From positions 1 to 64,000 of the forward strand of contig JAGBBV010000013.1 in assembly GCA_017938315.1 (NCBI GenBank): a DNA stretch of 64,000 bases, written 5' to 3'. Shown here piece by piece: positions 42,705 through 51,900 of this stretch; the first letter of the stretch is position 1, and every line of letters starts with the position of its first letter. A model generated the notes under the pieces. That model was not told the origin of the DNA, made no database searches, and was given only the letters and a program-made list of their open reading frames with translations. The translations under genes were made by a program, and so were the position numbers. This DNA is from Lachnospiraceae bacterium. GTDB taxonomy: Bacteria > Bacillota > Clostridia > Lachnospirales > Lachnospiraceae.

Positions 42705-44078
42705 ATGCTGCCACAGGCATTTACAGACCGTATGAAGCAAATGCTTCAAGATGAATACAGTGACTTTGTGAAAAGTTACGAAGAAACCAAAAATCAGGCG
42801 CTGCGCTTAAATCCCCTAAAAGGGGATGGCGGGCGCTTTTTGGAGTTATGCCCCTTTCATCTTTCACCCGTACTCTGGAACAAAGACGGTTATTATTATG
42901 ATGAGCAGGATAAACCGGGCAAACATCCCTATCATGAGGCAGGGGCTTATTACATACAGGAAGCCAGTGCCATGGCGCCGGTGACTTACATGGAAGTAAG
43001 GCCCGGTGAAAAAATACTGGATTTATGTGCATCTCCCGGTGGGAAAACCACTCAGATAGCGGCAGCTATGGAAGGAAAAGGGATTTTAGTCTGTAACGAA
43101 ATTCATCCTGCCAGAGCGAAAATTTTGTCAGAGAATGTGGAGCGGATGGGCGTAAAAAATGCCATTGTGGTAAGTCATGCACCGGATGAACTGGCAGAGC
43201 ATTTCCCCGGATATTTTGACAAGATCTTAGTGGATGCACCTTGTTCAGGAGAAGGGATGTTTAGAAAGAATGAAGAGGCCTGCACAGAGTGGAGCCCTGA
43301 AAATGTGGACATGTGTGCAAAGAGACAGGATGCCATATTAGAGTCGGCGGCACAGATGCTAAAAGCCGGCGGAAGACTTGTCTACTCCACCTGTACCTTT
43401 GCCCCACAGGAAAATGAGGGAACCATCAGCCGTTTTTTGCAAAAGCATCCTGAGTTTTCCATTCTTCCCGTAAAAAAATCGGAAGGGATGGCAGGGGGGA
43501 ATCCCTTGTGGGTAGAAAATGCGGCAAAGGGCATAGAACATACTATCAGACTATGGCCTCATAAACTCCATGGGGAAGGACACTATCTGGCAGTTCTTCA
43601 AAAGGCAGGAGAAACAGTAGGTGCGGACAGAGAAAGTAAAGGCGGATGCGAAAAAGGGTTGCAGGAAAGAGACTATCAGGACTATCTTTCTTTTGAAAGA
43701 GCGTATTTGAAGATAGAAATGAAAGGAACCTTCATTAAGTTCGGTGAGCAGCTTTATTTACTGCCCGAAAATGCACCGGCATTAAAAGGGTTAAAGGTAC
43801 TGCGCCCGGGTCTTCATTTGGGCACTTTAAAGAAAAACCGCTTTGAACCCTCCCATGCACTGGCGCTTGCAATGGGAAGCTCTGCTGTCAAGCAAAGCGC
43901 GGATATGAAGGCAGATGATGGGCAGATACGTGATTACTTAAACGGACAAACCTTTCCCGTAGCGGAGAAATCCGGCTGGTGTCTGATTACAGTAGACGGA
44001 TATTCCATAGGCTGGGGGAAAGCAGCCGGAGAAATTATGAAAAATCATTATCCAAAAGGACTTCGAAAAGGTTGGTAA
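42705..44078 (+). CDS. RsmF/NOP2-type rRNA m5C methyltransferase
   Basis: 457 residues of the RsmB/RsmF family, which makes 5-methylcytosine in 16S rRNA. SAM motif I is LDLCASPGGKTTQIAAAM. The two cysteines of the mechanism lie in LVDAPCSGEGMFRK and VYSTCTFAPQENEG. A C-terminal PUA-like/RsmF-specific region (about 300-457, including GYSIGWGKAAGEIMKNHYPK) favours RsmF over RsmB. The 21-bp gap to aspS suggests a shared translation-related transcript. Confidence 0.88.
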   Translation: MLPQAFTDRMKQMLQDEYSDFVKSYEETKNQALRLNPLKGDGGRFLELCPFHLSPVLWNKDGYYYDEQDKPGKHPYHEAGAYYIQEASAMAPVTYMEVRPGEKILDLCASPGGKTTQIAAAMEGKGILVCNEIHPARAKILSENVERMGVKNAIVVSHAPDELAEHFPGYFDKILVDAPCSGEGMFRKNEEACTEWSPENVDMCAKRQDAILESAAQMLKAGGRLVYSTCTFAPQENEGTISRFLQKHPEFSILPVKKSEGMAGGNPLWVENAAKGIEHTIRLWPHKLHGEGHYLAVLQKAGETVGADRESKGGCEKGLQERDYQDYLSFERAYLKIEMKGTFIKFGEQLYLLPENAPALKGLKVLRPGLHLGTLKKNRFEPSHALALAMGSSAVKQSADMKADDGQIRDYLNGQTFPVAEKSGWCLITVDGYSIGWGKAAGEIMKNHYPKGLRKGW

Positions 44079-44126
44079 TCCTGCGGATTATATGATACGA
44101 TAGAAAGAAAAGAAAGGGAGCAGGAT

Positions 44127-45176
44127 ATGAGAAAAAACAAACAGAAAGCAATCATATTATTAATAGCACTGACCCTTTCTTTAAGTGGCTGCGGTTTCTT
44201 CCATAAAACGGAGAATATTGATGCAGGAATGGAAGCTGTTATGGCACTGGATTATGACGGGGCAATCCTTAGTTTTGAAGCGGCAAAGGAAGCAGAAGAG
44301 GAACCGAGAGAGTTATATAGGGGGTTAGGTCTTGCTTACATGGGAAAGACACAGTATGCAGAGGCAGCAGAAGCTTTTGAAACCGCACTTTCCTATAGTG
44401 ACGGGATACCGGACTCCATGGACTATGATATTAATTATTATCTTGCAACCGCTTATTATAAGCAGGGAGAAACGGATAAAGCGCTGCGGGCATATGATGC
44501 GATTATTGCACTCCGTCCCGAGGAGCGGGATGCCTATTATTTAAGGGGTGTTATCCATGCGGAGAAAGGAAACACAGAGGCGGCCCTTCTTAATTTTGAT
44601 AAGACCATTTCCCTGAATCCAAAAGACTATGACAGACTGATAGATATTTATTGTGTACTAAGTGACAATGGCTATAAAGAAGCCGGACAGACTTATTTAC
44701 AGACTGCAATGAATGGCGGAACCAAGGATATGACCAACTATGAAAAAGGCCGGATCAGTTATTACCTGGAAGATTATGAAAACGCCAGAAACTATTTGGA
44801 AAAGGCCAGGGATACCGGAGCTTATGAAGCCATTCTTTTTCTTGGGAAGACCCATGAGATATTAGGGGATAATAATTACGCCATCAGTGTTTACAACACA
44901 TACCTTCAAAGTGAAGGGGAAAATGCACAGGTGCTTAATCAAATGGGACTTTGCAAAATCCAGATGAAAGACTATGAAGGTGCACTGGAAGCGTTCCAAT
45001 TAGCTATGAATATCGAAGATAACGGGATTATGCAGGTCCTGAAAATGAACGAAATTGTTGCCTATGAGTTGCTGGGAGAATACAAAAAGGCATCTGTCCT
45101 TTTGGATGGATATTTAAAGACTTATCCCGATGATCCGGTTGCCGCCAGGGAATATATATTTTTGAAAACACGATAA
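44127..45176 (+). CDS. TPR-repeat lipoprotein
   Basis: 349 residues. The signal peptide ends in the lipobox LSGCGFF (Cys about residue 22). The rest is about eight tetratricopeptide repeats, for example RGLGLAYMGKTQYAEAAEAF, YYLATAYYKQGETDKALRAY and LNQMGLCKIQMKDYEGALEAF. It would lie outside the membrane as a protein-binding scaffold, for example for wall or secreted assemblies. Partners are unknown. Confidence 0.88.
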   Translation: MRKNKQKAIILLIALTLSLSGCGFFHKTENIDAGMEAVMALDYDGAILSFEAAKEAEEEPRELYRGLGLAYMGKTQYAEAAEAFETALSYSDGIPDSMDYDINYYLATAYYKQGETDKALRAYDAIIALRPEERDAYYLRGVIHAEKGNTEAALLNFDKTISLNPKDYDRLIDIYCVLSDNGYKEAGQTYLQTAMNGGTKDMTNYEKGRISYYLEDYENARNYLEKARDTGAYEAILFLGKTHEILGDNNYAISVYNTYLQSEGENAQVLNQMGLCKIQMKDYEGALEAFQLAMNIEDNGIMQVLKMNEIVAYELLGEYKKASVLLDGYLKTYPDDPVAAREYIFLKTR

Positions 45177-45224
45177 ACACAAGATATTATGTTGTCTTAA
45201 AAAACTAAACACAATATCTTGTGT
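45177..45224 (+). promoter_or_regulatory. Pair of NrdR boxes upstream of nrdD
   Basis: Two 16-bp palindromic sites, ACACAAGATATTATGT and ACACAATATCTTGTGT, match the NrdR consensus ACACwATATATwGTGT at about 14 and 15 positions. Their centres are 32 bp apart, three helical turns, as expected for cooperative NrdR repression of ribonucleotide reductase genes. They lie just before the -35 element. Being inverted to each other, they also form a hairpin followed by six Ts, which may double as terminator for the TPR gene. Confidence 0.82.
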
Positions 45225-45231
45225 TTTTTCA

Positions 45232-45260
45232 TTGACTTTTATATCACCCAATGATACACT
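45232..45260 (+). promoter_or_regulatory. Promoter of nrdD
   Basis: TTGACT, a 17-bp spacer and TACACT directly follow the second NrdR box, so bound NrdR would block RNA polymerase. Confidence 0.75.
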
Positions 45261-45332
45261 TTTATTGTGTAGCGTTTTTGGTGCTTTAACCGGCGCGTGC
45301 AGATTGTTTTATGGAGTGGGAGGTTGTTTTTA

Positions 45333-47711
45333 ATGTTTCAGGTTATCAAAAGAGAAGGGGAAATTACAGATTTTACACTGACGAAAATCAGTGATGCTAT
45401 TATGAAGGCGTTCAATGCGACAGACGTGCAGTATAATAATGACGTGGTGGATTTGCTTGCACTCCGCGTTACTGCTGATTTCCAGGATAAAGTACAGGAT
45501 GATGGGATTCATGTGGAAGATATTCAGGACAGTGTAGAAAAAGTACTGGAGCAGGCAGGTTATACAGAAGCTGCCAAGGCCTATATTCTCTATCGTAAAC
45601 AGCGTGAAAAAATGAGAACCATGAAGTCTACGATTTTGGACTATAAAGATGTGGTAAACAGCTACGTTAAGGTAGAAGATTGGCGTGTAAAAGAAAACTC
45701 AACCGTCACTTATTCTGTAGGCGGACTTATTTTAAGCAATTCCGGTGCGGTTACCGCAAACTACTGGCTTTCCGAAATTTATGATCAGGAAATTGCCCAG
45801 GCACACAGAAATGCCGATATTCATATCCATGATTTGTCCATGCTCACAGGCTATTGTGCAGGATGGTCATTAAAACAGCTTATTACGGAAGGACTTGGCG
45901 GTATTACCGGTAAAATCACATCGGCACCTGCAGCACATTTGTCTGTACTGTGCAACCAGATGGTGAACTTCCTTGGCATTATGCAGAATGAATGGGCCGG
46001 GGCACAGGCATTTTCGTCCTTTGATACCTATCTGGCACCTTTTGTAAAGGTGGACAACCTTTCTTATAAAGAAGTAAAAAAATGTATTGAAGCATTTATC
46101 TATGGTGTGAACACACCCAGCCGCTGGGGCACCCAGGCACCTTTTTCCAATATTACATTAGACTGGACAGTGCCTGCTGACCTTGCAGAACTTCCTGCTA
46201 TTGTAGGCGGCAAGGAAATGGATTTTAAATATAAAGATTGCAAGCCTGAAATGGACATGATTAACAAAGCGTTCATTGAAACCATGATTGAAGGGGATGC
46301 CAACGGAAGAGGATTCCAGTATCCCATTCCTACATATTCTATTACCAGTGACTTTGATTGGTCTGACACAGAGAATAACAGATTGCTCTTTGAAATGACA
46401 GCGAAATACGGAACACCCTATTTCTCTAACTATATTAACTCTGACATGGAACCCAGCGATGTGCGTAGTATGTGTTGCCGTCTTCGTCTTGACCTTAGGG
46501 AACTGCGTAAGAAAACCGGTGGATTCTTCGGTTCCGGCGAAAGCACGGGAAGCGTTGGTGTTGTTACCATTAACATGCCTAGAATTGCGTATCTTGCTAC
46601 CAACAAAGATGATTTTTATAAGCGATTAAATAAAATGATGGATATTGCTGCCCGATCTCTTAAGATTAAGAGAGGTGTTATCAGCAGACTTTTGGACGAG
46701 GGATTATATCCTTATACCAAGAGATATTTAGGCTCCTTTGACAATCATTTTTCAACCATCGGCTTAATTGGTATGAATGAAGTGGGCTTAAATGCAAACT
46801 GGCTTCGTGCGGATATGACATCTAAGGAGACACAGGAATTTACTAAAGAAGTATTAAATCACATGCGTGAGAGACTTTCCGATTATCAGGAGCAGTATGG
46901 TGATTTATATAACTTAGAGGCAACCCCTGCAGAAAGTACCACCTATCGTCTGGCGAAACACGACAGGAAAAAATGGCCGGCTATTAAGACAGCAGGAGGC
47001 GTGGATGATACACCCTATTATACCAATTCATCCCATCTGCCTGTAGACTTTACTTCCGATATTTTTGATGCCCTGGATATCCAGGATGAACTTCAGACAC
47101 TTTATACATCGGGAACCGTATTCCATGCGTTCCTTGGAGAAAAGCTTCCTGACTGGAAAGCGGCTGCTGACTTAATTAGAACCATTGCGGAAAACTATAA
47201 ACTTCCTTATTATACATTGTCACCTACATACTCGATTTGTAAAGAGCATGGATACCTTGCAGGTGAGCAGAATGTGTGTCCTCACTGCGGTAAGGTGACG
47301 GAAGTATACAGCCGTATCACCGGCTACTACAGACCAGTCCAGAACTGGAATGACGGAAAACTTCAGGAATATGAAAACAGAAAGACCTATGATGTTAAGA
47401 ATTCCGTATTAAAACACCCCGCTCCCAGCGTGGTAACTCTTTCAAAGGGTGCCGGGGAAGAAAAGGCGGTATCCGTACAGGCGGCAGAAAATGTTGCCTA
47501 TCTGTTTACCACAAAAACCTGTCCCAATTGTAATCTTGCAAAAGAATACTTAAAGGACTATAGTTATGTACTGATAGACGCAGAAGAAAATCCGGAATTG
47601 GTTGAGAAGTACGGAATTATGCAGGCGCCTACCCTGGTGGTGGTAAACGGCGATGAAGTGAAGAAGTACGGAAATGCTTCAAGAATCAGGGCGTTTTCAG
47701 AAAGTTTATAA
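45333..47711 (+). CDS. nrdD: Class III anaerobic ribonucleoside-triphosphate reductase with fused glutaredoxin-like domain
   Basis: 792 residues. An N-terminal ATP-cone (FQVIKREGEITDFTLTKIS, to about residue 95) senses ATP/dATP. The glycyl-radical barrel follows (NADIHIHDLSMLTGYCAGWS, GVVTINMPRIAYL). Near residues 640-680 are the zinc cysteines (NVCPHCGKVTEVYSRITGYY) and the C-terminal glycyl-radical region, RITGYYRPVQNWN. The last 75 residues are an extra thioredoxin/glutaredoxin-like domain: LFTTKTCPNCNLAKEYL with a CPNC redox pair and MQAPTLVVV. It makes dNTPs under anoxia. The fused domain suggests electrons from a thiol system rather than formate. The activase gene nrdG is not adjacent. 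Confidence 0.93.
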   Translation: MFQVIKREGEITDFTLTKISDAIMKAFNATDVQYNNDVVDLLALRVTADFQDKVQDDGIHVEDIQDSVEKVLEQAGYTEAAKAYILYRKQREKMRTMKSTILDYKDVVNSYVKVEDWRVKENSTVTYSVGGLILSNSGAVTANYWLSEIYDQEIAQAHRNADIHIHDLSMLTGYCAGWSLKQLITEGLGGITGKITSAPAAHLSVLCNQMVNFLGIMQNEWAGAQAFSSFDTYLAPFVKVDNLSYKEVKKCIEAFIYGVNTPSRWGTQAPFSNITLDWTVPADLAELPAIVGGKEMDFKYKDCKPEMDMINKAFIETMIEGDANGRGFQYPIPTYSITSDFDWSDTENNRLLFEMTAKYGTPYFSNYINSDMEPSDVRSMCCRLRLDLRELRKKTGGFFGSGESTGSVGVVTINMPRIAYLATNKDDFYKRLNKMMDIAARSLKIKRGVISRLLDEGLYPYTKRYLGSFDNHFSTIGLIGMNEVGLNANWLRADMTSKETQEFTKEVLNHMRERLSDYQEQYGDLYNLEATPAESTTYRLAKHDRKKWPAIKTAGGVDDTPYYTNSSHLPVDFTSDIFDALDIQDELQTLYTSGTVFHAFLGEKLPDWKAAADLIRTIAENYKLPYYTLSPTYSICKEHGYLAGEQNVCPHCGKVTEVYSRITGYYRPVQNWNDGKLQEYENRKTYDVKNSVLKHPAPSVVTLSKGAGEEKAVSVQAAENVAYLFTTKTCPNCNLAKEYLKDYSYVLIDAEENPELVEKYGIMQAPTLVVVNGDEVKKYGNASRIRAFSESL

Positions 47712-47734
47712 ACAGAATTACAAGGAGATGGCAC

Positions 47735-48667
47735 ATGATTAACAAACTTGTGAACAAAATCAAACAGACAGGGGCACCAATTGTAGTGGGACTGGATCCC
47801 ATGATGAAGTTTGTGCCGGAGCACATTCAGAAAAAGGCCTTTGCAGACTTCGGTGAGACACTGGAGGGGGCAGCAGAAGCAATCTGGCAGTATAACAAGG
47901 TGCTCATAGATAACATATATGACAGTGTTCCTGCTGTAAAACCCCAGATTGCCATGTATGAGCAGTTCGGGATACCGGGAATGATTGCCTTTAAGAAGAC
48001 AGTAGATTACTGTAAGGAAAAAGATCTTGTGGTCATCGGGGATGTGAAAAGAGGAGATATTGGTTCCACATCCGAGGCCTACGCAGTAGGACACCTTGGA
48101 AAAGTACAGGTGGGCAGTCAGTCTTACTACGGATTTGATGAAGATTTTGCCACCGTGAATCCTTACCTGGGTTCTGACGGTATCAATCCCTTTATTAAAG
48201 TGTGTAAGGAAGAAAACAAGGGACTGTTCATTCTGGTAAAGACATCCAACCCCAGTAGCGGTGAGTTTCAGGACAGGGTGTTAAAGGACACTGACAAGCC
48301 TCTTTATGAAATGGTTGGCGAACAGGTGGCTAAGTGGGGCGAAGAGCACATGGGAGATACTTACAGCTACATCGGTGCGGTAGTTGGTGCTACCTATCCC
48401 GAAATGGGAAAAGTACTCCGCAAGGTGATGCCTAAGAGTTATATTCTGGTACCCGGCTATGGAGCCCAGGGAGGTAAAGGTGCTGATTTGGTGCATTTCT
48501 TTAACGAAGATGGACTGGGTGCAATCGTGAACTCTTCCAGAGGCATCATCGCAGCTTACCAGCAGGAAAAATATGCATCCTTTGGGGCAGAAAACTTTGG
48601 AGATGCGGCAAGGGCAGCTGTAGAAGATATGAAAGCAGATATTGCCGGAGCACTCGCAAACCGATAA
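47735..48667 (+). CDS. pyrF: Orotidine 5'-phosphate decarboxylase (type 2)
   Basis: 310 residues. This TIM-barrel enzyme converts OMP to UMP in the last step of pyrimidine synthesis. Signatures are PIVVGLDPMM (phosphate side), VVIGDVKRGDIGSTSEAYA with the Asp-Lys-Asp active-site cluster, and VPGYGAQGGKGAD for the phosphate-binding loop. The longer type 2 form, common in Clostridia and Actinobacteria, fits the length. It lies 23 bp after nrdD and probably shares its NrdR-controlled transcript, tying both to nucleotide supply. No pyrE or pyrK partner is adjacent. Confidence 0.93.
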   Translation: MINKLVNKIKQTGAPIVVGLDPMMKFVPEHIQKKAFADFGETLEGAAEAIWQYNKVLIDNIYDSVPAVKPQIAMYEQFGIPGMIAFKKTVDYCKEKDLVVIGDVKRGDIGSTSEAYAVGHLGKVQVGSQSYYGFDEDFATVNPYLGSDGINPFIKVCKEENKGLFILVKTSNPSSGEFQDRVLKDTDKPLYEMVGEQVAKWGEEHMGDTYSYIGAVVGATYPEMGKVLRKVMPKSYILVPGYGAQGGKGADLVHFFNEDGLGAIVNSSRGIIAAYQQEKYASFGAENFGDAARAAVEDMKADIAGALANR

Positions 48668-48743
48668 TATGCACAAAAAGGGGACATGTCTGACAAACCC
48701 CAGAGAAAAAATTGACAAAAAAGGAAAAATAAAGAAGAAAACC

Positions 48744-48770
48744 TTGACTTTTTGTCGACGCGATTATAAA
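48744..48770 (+). promoter_or_regulatory. Promoter of the c-di-GMP riboswitch and rotary-ATPase/surface operon
   Basis: TTGACT and TATAAA are 15 bp apart (16 bp if the -35 is read as CTTGAC), in the 285-bp gap after pyrF. Transcription would start near 48778, about 25 bases before the riboswitch aptamer. Confidence 0.62.
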
Positions 48771-48802
48771 CTGGAATAAGGCTTGATTTAGAAAACGTTT
48801 AA

Positions 48803-48880
48803 TATTGTCGTTGGCAAACACTCAGTGATGGGTGGGCGCAAAGCATGAAGTCATATTCTTATGATGGTTCGGCTGCACAA
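48803..48880 (+). promoter_or_regulatory. c-di-GMP-I (GEMM) riboswitch aptamer candidate
   Basis: The RNA contains the two conserved GEMM blocks, TTGGCAAACAC and GGGCGCAAAGCATG. They are separated by a 5-bp stem (CACTC with GGGTG) with a six-base loop. The second helical arm is GTCATA/TATGAT with a TTCT loop, followed by GGTTCGGCTGC. TTGT and ACAA close the base. These are the GCAAA and CGCAAAGC motifs and the two-hairpin layout of class I c-di-GMP sensors. The 3' part GGCTGCA (48871-48877) can also pair with TGCAGCC (48910-48916), followed by ATTTT, so an expression platform is visible. Whether it is an ON or OFF switch cannot be told. It is the only feature in the leader of the large operon. 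Confidence 0.83.
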
Positions 48881-48952
48881 ATTATTATTTACTTGTAGGT
48901 AGTAGTTTTTGCAGCCATTTTAATTTACAAAAAAGATACGAGGAGCAAAGCT

Positions 48953-51900
48953 ATGAAGTTGAAAGCAAAGAGGAGCATTACATTAATCATTGTGGCAGTA
49001 TTATTACTTGCCGTAGGATTAGGGGTTCTTAGTGTATCCCATAACGCTAAGAGCATGAAACAGTTCGTTGCAGACGGATTTATTTTGGATGCACCGGCAG
49101 AGATTGCGGTGACAGAAGTAAATCAGCAGCACTATTTCAGCCAGGGATCAAAGTATCAGGAAAAGTTTGATACTAAGGTCTTATTTAAAGATGCAAACGG
49201 AGAGGAAGTATCTATCGATATTAATCAATTTTTGCATTATGCAGACGGATCCTTGGGTTCATTTACCAAAGGTGTCATTATGAACCTGGATGATGTGGGT
49301 GAGGAGCAGTTTGGCTACTACAGTCTTACACCCAATACTCTTCTTTTGAAAAATGGTACAAGCTATGAGATGAGCAGTCGCGGAGAAAAGATGACCATCT
49401 CTGAATTTGTATGGAAAATTTCAGATACGGATTATATGATTGTATCTCCTGAGGTAACCCTTAAGTTAAGCGCATCTCAGGAAATTACTTTGCCCGGATA
49501 TGCACAGATTAAATATGTGGACAGCGGAATTGTCAGAATTGTACACCAGCAGGGTACTTATCAGACTGTTTCTGCTGACTCTTTCTTATATACAGAAGGC
49601 GGCGCGGAACTGAATCTGGTAGGAAAGAACTTCTATCAGAATGGTGAACCCGGCTTATCCTTAGACTCCATGGCACTTGACGATGAGGATTATATCGAGC
49701 TTGATGAAAATGCAGATTCACCGGAGCTTAAGATTCCTACCTTTAATGTGATTAACGGTAAGGATGGCGCTTCCGGTAACGCAGGAGAAGCAGGCGAAGC
49801 CGGTGAAATCGGTGAAGACGGCGAAGACGGCGAAGAAGGCGAACAGGGAGTAGAAGGCGAAGAAGGCGTGGCCGGCGAAGAAGGTATGGCCGGTTCTGAG
49901 GGTAACCAGGGCGAAGATGGCGTAGAAGGCGACGAAGGTATTATGGGATACGATGGTGCTGAAGGCTTAGACGGTGAAGATGCCCAGAATGGTGATGACC
50001 CTATTGTGGCTGTTGATTTGCTTTCAAGACCTACAGTCAGTGTGGATACTGCTAACGGATATGATGTGACATCCAGCAGTGCCCAGATGCAGTTTGATAT
50101 GCTTGACCTTGATGGCTCCTTGGTAGGAAACGGCACCACAACAGTGGAAGTATATGACCGTGCCACCATGAATCGTGTAAACTCAGCAAATGATGCGGCA
50201 AATTTGGGAGCACAGTTAGAGCAGACAGGTAAACTGAACTTTACCCAGACAGGCTTAAACCCTGATACCGAATATGTGGTAGTGGTAAAGGGACAGTATG
50301 TGGTAGCAGAAGGGGTAGACCCTATGGATGCTACTTTATATACCAAGATATTTAAAACCGATGCACTTGGCATTGTTTTAAGCAAAGGCGTGGTAACAGA
50401 GGAATCTGTTTCTGCAGTGAGCAAAGTGACTGCTACTAATGTGAGCAGCTACATCGTACACTTCTATAATTACGATGAAAACGGAAACAAGGTGTCTCTT
50501 GCCCGCTATAATTATGATGGCACTACCGGAACACAGACTTCTGTGTTTGACAATACCGTGCCAAACTTTGATTCCGGTAACAGACCGGCAGGTGAAAATT
50601 ATAAACTTACCTCCAATACACGTTACTATGCAGAGATAGCAAGTGTCCTTGACACCAATGGTGAGATGGTAAATGCCGGTGATACGGAAACGGAATTGAT
50701 GACTTTAAAGAAAAAACCGTATCATAAGGTAAAAGATGAAAATGGAAACGAGTTAGATCCCGAACCGGTAACTGCAATGGTACCCGAAGTGGTGATTAAT
50801 AACACTGCCCATACCATTACCGTTTCTTTGGATTCCGTAGAAGACGATGATAATGGTATTACCGGATACCGTTATGAACTGTACAATGCTACTGATTTTG
50901 AAAATGCAAAACAGGATCAGACCCTTGCAGATTTACAGCCTGCATTCACCAAGAGTGTGGCAGTACTTGCAGACCAGACATTTACTATGCCGGATGGCGA
51001 TGCCAATCAATACATTGCAAGAGTTGTGGTAGAGTTTAATGACAATGAGAAGGATGTGGAATATTCTACCGCATTCTCAACTCCTACGGGACTTTCTGCG
51101 TCTGCATCCAATTTAATTGTAGAATTTGTGGATATAGCAACATACCCGGAAGCCATTGCCGGAAAAATCCGTATTATTGATCCGGAAGGAAAATCCTTGT
51201 ACGATTACATTAATGGATCCCGTCCTTTAGAACTGTCCATATTAGGTGAATACAATGATATTATTTCCGTTAAACTTACAGATAAAGTGGGCACACAAGT
51301 AAACACAGTAGAAGATGAAGCGGGTAACGAGATACGGCGTACAACCTTAAAGTTTGATAGCCAAAATGGAAATACATATTTATATAGCTTTGAACAAACC
51401 GGATTGCATAAAAAGGCAACTTACAGTTTGTCACTGAGTGGTCCTTGGGATACCAATGGTGATCTGGATGCAACAGGAGCGGAAGTAAAGACCTTCCTGA
51501 CAGGTGCCCGTGCAACAACCACAGATACACAGTCACTGTCCATGGCATTTAGGTCATATAATAAGGCAACGGTTGCCTTTGCCCAGGAATTCTATTTAAC
51601 CAATCCTGCCCTTACAGGTGCAGAAGGGGAACCGGATGAAGCATTCTATGAATATGAAGCAGGAATCCTGGACGAAGTGCGTTTTGAACTGATTCACGTG
51701 TTAGATAATGGCCTGGAACAGAAAATGGGTAATGATGCTGTTGTGCAAGATGTGCAGTTTGAAGAATATACCCATGACAGTGTATTTTATCGTAGCTGCT
51801 GGGTAGACAGAACAGATGCAAATATTACGGACAGTGAATATAAAGATACCCATGGTGGTCTGGTGGTTAAAGATTCAGTAGGGGCTCATCAGTTGGTACT

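Noticed and set aside
49690-50424. A 244-codon minus-strand Ser/Pro-rich frame
   Set aside because: Mirror of the collagen-like and FN3 coding region; composition follows from the opposite strand.
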